Origin: Pseudo-nitzschia pungens | Taxonomy: Eukaryota > Bacillariophyta > Bacillariophyceae > Bacillariales > Bacillariaceae | Assembly: GCA_037355855.1 (NCBI GenBank) | Contig: CM074768.1 | Span: 1,178,001 to 1,242,000, forward strand | Direction of reading: 5' to 3' | DNA length: 64,000 nt | Shown: positions 59,431 through 64,000 of the stretch, one piece after another | Layout: each line of letters begins with the position of its first letter | Position numbering within the stretch: position 1 is the first letter of the stretch | Notes under the pieces: generated by a model | Told to the model about the DNA's origin: nothing | What the model saw: only the letters and a program-made list of their open reading frames with translations | Databases searched by the model: none | Made by a program: the position numbers and the translations under genes

Positions 59431-60923
59431 CCCCCTACCCACCGGGCCGCATATGACCTAGCATAGCCAAATGTGAGCACAGAGTACGTGCACTCCGAAG
59501 TTGACGTACACCCGAGACGGCACCGGGGTATCCCATAGGATACTGCAAAACCGCCAATTTGGGTCATGCGTTTTTACTACTAAGGACTCATTTGACTAAA
59601 AGTTTGTTGCTTGGATTCTGGTTAGATTGATTGATACCGTAGAAGTAACTTACCGGTAGTTACTCGTAATCTTTTTTTGAGTGAGTCAAATCTTGTGCTT
59701 CGCACTCAAGGAGTTGCGATTTCGTCGATCTTACCTTTCATATGTATGATAGCTCTCTAAAGAAGAAAATACGTACTTTGACATTATTGACCAATACCGT
59801 AGTAGGATCATTGATAATGATAGTTTTTTCTAGTCAAACAAGTCCTTACTACTAGTAACAAAGCTGGAGGTAAGGTTACCTCTGAAATTAATATGTTTGC
59901 TTGAGTGTACTTGATTAAGTATTAATATGTTTGCTTGAGTATACTTGATTGAATATTTGCAACAACAAGAGCGCCTCTGAAGTCCATAGAACCATATACC
60001 TATTGAAAGAGGAGAGTAAGAGCTTTCTAACAAGCCATTAGTAGTAGTACTTGTTGCTATTGGATCAAAAAAAGGCCTACAACCTTATATCAGTAATAGA
60101 TGACTTTAGACTCATTCAAAACCTCATTTTTATTGAATATGCTTGTGTAAAACAGTTTAAACTATAATGCAGGTATTTGAAATAAAGATTAGAATTGATT
60201 TTTGATTGAGTTATTACTCTCTGAAGTTAAGGTATTTTAACTAGTGTTTGTTAGTTAAAAACGAAAATTAAAAAAAAACTCAGGTACAATTTTTGTTTGT
60301 TGTGCCACGCATACCGGTAGGTAATTTTTTCCTTCGCGCAGTGGCGCACCCCTTTATATATATTATGACCCCTGCTTACTGTGAGGTTTACGGTACGATT
60401 ACTTTTACTAACATGATTGATCACTCGCTGACGTGGATTTCGTGTTCTTCTACGAAGTTCTTCGAATGTTAAGCATGGTGCTTGTACTATCACCTTACTT
60501 CGTATTACGTACCGTAGACAAGTACGAAGTACGAACGTATGCTAGTACTTCGTACTACATTAATCATACGAAGAAATATACTCCTACCAGTGACAAGGAC
60601 TGACGGACTCTGACTCGTTGGTTTTGTGTTCTGTGCCTGTACCTTAACTTACCCGTAGAAGTATCGTACCAGTAGTATAAAGGAGTGATGGCACGGAACG
60701 GCACGGGTTCCCACCGTCGTCGAACAGCTTTCGAACTTCCAACGCAATTCCATCGTCGTCTACTGCAAATGCCAAACCTTTGAAGGAAGGCGGTGATTGA
60801 TTCAACTATTGATTGATTGTTGACTGTTGAGTGATTCCTCGGTGATTGTCAGCGACCGACCGATTCGCGATACCGCAGGCACCGTACGAGTACCAGCCGA
60901 CCACCAGCACCAGCACCAGCACC

Positions 60924-62107
60924 ATGGCTCCGAAACAGCTTTCCGCCGACTGCCAGTTGGACAGCGACTTTTGCCCCGGGGGCGCAAAGGTCAACCTCTT
61001 GGAACACACCAAGGGCAAGAAGGTGATCCTCATGGGATTGCCGGGGGCATTCACGCCCACCTGGTACGTTTCAATGGATTGAATTGGATCGAATCGAATC
61101 GAATCGAATCGAATCGAATCGAAAAAGGATTAGAACGATTGGATTGCGTGTATTATCGAATTGTTGGCATGCCTACGATAGTTCGGACCGCAGACAGCGA
61201 CTGGGCAGGGAGGGAGAGAATGGAATGCCCTGCCCTGCCCTGCCCTACCCTGCCCTGCAGCAACAGTGAGGCGATTCATCGCATTGCATTGCATTGCATC
61301 GACACGGGATCCTTTCTGTTTTTCGTGGGACCTTTCGAAAACCTCATCTTGGTTGTCTTTGCTTTTCTTTGGGTCTGATTGTTGTCCTTGTTTCTGTTTG
61401 TTGCCGCTCAAATCTAAAATCCAATTCGAAACCACTTTTTGTGCGTTGGCTCAACTGCACGTGCGGTACGTATACTCTAGATCCACACGACAAATTCCTG
61501 GATACATCAAGGCCGAAGACGGTACGTCAGAAGTAGTTTCGAGTTTTGAACAGAACGTAACAATTCACTGCATCGCACTTTACTGTACCGAGTCGCTGAT
61601 TCCGTAACACTGTGTACCCGGAGAGTTAGACATTGGTTTTCTCACAAAAAGGGTCGTCCCTGGTTGATTCTATCGTATCGTTTCGTATCGTTTCCACACC
61701 AACCATTATCTATGCGCACATGGACATGCACATGAACATGAACATGTACAAGCACAGAATTAAAGGCCCTGGGCATCGAGGAAGTCATGTTCTACTGCGT
61801 CAACGACATGGCCGTCATGAACGCGTGGGCAAAGGACCAGAAGATCGAGGGAACCATGGTCAAGTTCTACGGGGATCCCACCAGCACCTTTACTCGGTAC
61901 ATGGACATGGAGATGACCCACCCCGGACCCGTCAGCGTCGGGCTGCTGGGACGCTGCAAGCGGTTCGCCCTCTACATCGATGACGGGGAGGTCAAGCACC
62001 AGTCGCTGGCGGAGGACTACGATTTCGATCCCGCCGGGGACGACTTTCCCGAGAAGGTCATGCCGCCGCAGATGATGGAGGCCATCAAGAAGGTCCAATC
62101 GGAGTAA
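60924..62107 (+). CDS. Type II (Prx5-like) peroxiredoxin, candidate selenoprotein (three exons, 176 aa)
   Basis: Thiol/selenol peroxidase that reduces hydrogen peroxide and alkyl hydroperoxides. Proposed exons: 60924-61063, 61481-61521 and 61758-62107; introns are GT..AG and the frame closes at 531 nt. Exon 1 ends with LPGAFTPT and two bases TG; exon 2 begins with A and continues TCC, ACA, CGA (STRQIPGYIKAED); exon 3 gives ELKALGIEEVMFYCVNDMAVMNAW. The split codon is TGA at residue 47, exactly where PxxxTxxC requires the peroxidatic Cys, followed by the usual Ser. Either Sec is inserted here or the splice site or base differs. No other AG acceptor near exon 2 gives Cys. I could not see a clear SECIS element in 62108-62600 by eye. 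No transit peptide is present, so the protein is probably cytosolic. Family is certain; Sec is inference. Confidence 0.85.
61084..61262. repeat. Simple repeats in peroxiredoxin intron 1
   Basis: A GAATC pentamer run (about 61089-61122) and a CCCTG pentamer run (about 61227-61258) lie inside the first intron. Confidence 0.8.
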
Positions 62108-63093
62108 GATGGATACGGTCATTCATTCATTCACCGAAGATGGCAGCGCGGATCGTGTGCGCATCGATTGGGTTGCGCGCATTGTGCATAATGTGCATAT
62201 TGTGATTATCAAACTACATCATGTAAAACAAAACAAAACAATACCCGGACGGATCGCGATTGGTTCGGATCGAAAGAGCGATTGATTCGATTCGTCCCGG
62301 TCGGGAGACGTGAACCGGAGTGGCTCCGTGGTGGGGCACGGGGATGGCACGGACAAGGAACCGACGGGTTTTTTCGGTCGTTGTAGGAATGACGATCCCT
62401 TGCATCCATTGCGATGGATTCATTGCTTGCTTGCTTGCAATACCACCACACGGACGGAGCAGGGATCCGATGCGAGAACGCATGGCAACAACGACTCCAC
62501 CAATGAACACACACCATTTGTTCGTCTTGATGGTTTTGGTGGAGGCTTTGTTGCCTTTGCGTCTGAACAATGCGAAAATCCTCTTGTTGGCTTCTGTGCC
62601 GCTGCCAAAACCGCGACACACTCCAAGCTCCCACACTGGCGCTCCGTCACCTCTCCTAATTTTTAACAATACTTTTAAAAAGATCTAACTGTAAATAGTT
62701 GACTAACCGTTGGCGTTTGACAACCAAATTTCTATTGTGCATCGACGATACTCTACTAATGTAGTTCGATTGCAATCGATGATCTCTCCGAATATCGGTG
62801 TGACGAGATGGGGTCAACCTTCAAAACTGCAACGTTGCACGACGTCGAAGTCGCGCGAGACGCACATGCGCATGCAATCGTTGACGCGGTCATTGTTGCG
62901 AATGCCTTCCGACTCACACATGGCAGTAAGAGTTTATGGTCAGGATTGATGCGCGTTCAAAATTGCGATTGCCTTCGAAAAAGCGTCCGGGGTTCCTTCC
63001 ACCGATTGCTAGACGGTTTGCTTGCTTCCTCGCTCGTTCGCTCTCTTTTCTTGCTCGGTTCCGTGCCTGCTGTTGGTTCGCTTGCTTGCTTGC
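62108..63093. other. Intergenic region downstream of the peroxiredoxin
   Basis: Should contain the peroxiredoxin 3' untranslated region and the 3' flank of the minus-strand kinase gene. If the peroxiredoxin is a selenoprotein, a SECIS element is expected here; stems such as GGACG...CGTCC (62248-62297) are visible but lack a clear SECIS core. A TTGC tetramer run lies near 62422. Frames on both strands at 62209-62690 overlap and appear spurious. Confidence 0.5.
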
Positions 63094-64000
63094 TTACTTG
63101 TCCAATACCCCGGACGCCTGAATGGCCGCCAGACGGCACCAGAACGAGACCCGTCCCGAATCGGAAGTGGCGGTGGCTCCGTCCAACCAGCCCGGATCGT
63201 GCGCCGGTTGCACCCGCGGTGGATTGTTTCCCGTCCCGTTGCCGCCCACGTCGGTGCTCCACTGTACTTGCTGCGGCAGCGGTGGCGGCTCGAACGGTTG
63301 CTCCCGCGGCAGCAACGGCGATGGTTGCTGCATTGGTTGCTGCAATGGTCGCTGCTCCCCGCGGCCGGACCGCTCGTGGAGTTCCGATAGGACGGACCGG
63401 AGCTGGCGGCAGATTTCGGAAAAGCTCGGTCGTTTGTTGGGATCCTCGTGCCAGCACCGCTGCATCAGGTGCCGGAGCCCGATCGGCATGCCGACGCTCC
63501 CGGTGCGGGGATCCAGCGTCACGGGGGGCCGGGGCCGGAGGGCCTGTTCGGTGTCGCAGACCTCGGCCGCCGACAAAAAGTTGCACCGGGTGCCCTCAAA
63601 GACCTCCCACATGCAAATCCCGTAGGAATACACGTCGGACGGCAATCCGTAGGGGAGGCACTGGATGACCTCGGGGGCCATGGTCCGCATCGTCCCGATC
63701 AGTCCCGTCATCTTGTAGGTGTCGTAGTAATCGTTGCTCGCAGCGCTCTCGGTGGCAGCGGCGCCATCCCCACTCGACTCCCCCGCGCTTTCGGATGCGG
63801 AACGGGCGGAACGGGGAGGTCCCGACGACACCCTGTCCCGTGGTTTGCACTCCTTCGCCAGTCCGAAATCAAAGATTTGCATCCGCTGCTGCAGATACTG
63901 GGATGCATCGGCATAAGCATTATTGCCGTCGCCAACCGTGGGCATCGGCACCAGTCGTTTTCCGCCCACGTTCTCGGTTTTCAGGTCGCGAAAGACAATC
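63094..64000 (-). CDS. Protein kinase, TKL-like, partial (5' part beyond the window)
   Basis: The reading frame enters from the right edge and ends with TAA at 63094-63096; about 302 residues are visible. It starts in the catalytic loop, IVFRDLKTENV, where the usual HRD His is Phe but Asp, Lys and Asn are kept. DFG follows (FDFGLAK, about 63863-63871), then a Ser/Ala/Gly-rich insert of about 45 residues in the activation segment. Next come GTMRTMAPEV (APE motif), SDVYSYGICMWEVF and RCWHEDPNKRPSFSEIC, the last typical of the tyrosine-kinase-like group. The C-terminal 100 residues are Gln/Pro-rich and disordered. It would phosphorylate Ser/Thr (or Tyr) residues in signalling; the N-terminal lobe and any regulatory domain lie outside the window, so no subfamily is given. 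Confidence 0.9.
   Translation of the reverse strand, partial: IVFRDLKTENVGGKRLVPMPTVGDGNNAYADASQYLQQRMQIFDFGLAKECKPRDRVSSGPPRSARSASESAGESSGDGAAATESAASNDYYDTYKMTGLIGTMRTMAPEVIQCLPYGLPSDVYSYGICMWEVFEGTRCNFLSAAEVCDTEQALRPRPPVTLDPRTGSVGMPIGLRHLMQRCWHEDPNKRPSFSEICRQLRSVLSELHERSGRGEQRPLQQPMQQPSPLLPREQPFEPPPLPQQVQWSTDVGGNGTGNNPPRVQPAHDPGWLDGATATSDSGRVSFWCRLAAIQASGVLDK

Larger units (their letters stand above)
57436..60923. other. Gene-poor region of 3.5 kb
   Basis: No gene recognised. It includes a short inverted-repeat element (57878-57956), a C-rich tandem stretch (59150-59430) and, from 58700 to 59250, DNA whose codon-like composition differs from its A/T-rich surroundings and may be a remnant of a mobile element. 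The stretch at 59900-59945 has a duplicated ATTAATATGTTTGCTTGAGT word. Confidence 0.45.

Noticed and set aside
62248..62297. Stem GGACG...CGTCC as a SECIS element
   Set aside because: The stem is plausible but I cannot find the paired TGA/GA core and apical A-rich loop at the right spacing, so I do not call it.
62209..62690. Frames on both strands downstream of the peroxiredoxin
   Set aside because: Several overlapping frames of similar length on both strands without domains; more likely 3' untranslated and intergenic DNA.

Overview
The window reads as nuclear DNA of a diatom. Two predicted plastid proteins carry bipartite leaders with an aromatic residue at the expected cleavage site, and a third, lumenal protein resembles the diatom photosystem II subunit Psb31. 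There is an HSF-type DNA-binding protein, short spliceosomal introns (GT..AG, about 70-420 nt) and compact host genes separated by intergenic DNA full of words such as GTAAGGTTAC and TACGGTA. I see no CRISPR array, rRNA or convincing tRNA. The organism assignment is inference from these features.

Layout. 1-6580: three minus-strand host genes (two membrane proteins of unknown function and a dual-specificity phosphatase). 6581-22159: one intact 15.6-kb DNA transposon of the Mutator (MULE) type, with terminal inverted repeats of about 103 bp and a 10-bp target duplication. It carries five genes: a small spliced SWIM/RING-like protein, a CXXC-rich protein with 13 tandem 26-residue repeats, two proteins of unknown function, and a 2794-residue transposase joined to an intact ULP1/C48 protease domain. 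22170-24280: intergenic DNA and a thylakoid-lumen protein. 24949-32130: a fold-back element (11-bp target duplication) into which a complete Ty3-type retrotransposon (25530-31373, LTRs identical by eye) has inserted. 33575-41395: a six-exon CHD-type chromatin remodeller. 42507-45375: a protein of unknown function and a small C2-domain protein with a 20-nt exon. 45376-48760: gene-poor DNA with short inverted-repeat elements. 48774-53222: a second fold-back element of the same family, interrupted by a 3.6-kb DNA transposon (49508-53113) encoding a 902-residue DDE-like protein. 53909-57435: a plastid protein, a plastid tRNA-binding-domain protein and an HSF. 57436-60923: gene-poor DNA. 60924-62107: a type II peroxiredoxin. 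63094-64000: the 3' part of a protein kinase.

Main points. (1) In the giant MULE, the transposase's own SWIM finger has lost its last ligand (C-x-C-x12-C-x-P), while an intact C-x-C-x12-C-x-H finger of the same spacing lies in a separate spliced gene at the other end of the element. This suggests a two-subunit transposase. The transposase also has a second ULP1-like region whose catalytic Cys is Ser. The octamer GTCCGATC occurs at mirror-image positions in both terminal repeats and in each of ten 41-bp tandem repeats inside the element. (2) Canonical splicing of the peroxiredoxin places a TGA codon, split by an intron, exactly at the peroxidatic Cys, so it may be a selenoprotein. (3) Two related fold-back elements have each been interrupted by an unrelated mobile element, giving a readable insertion order.
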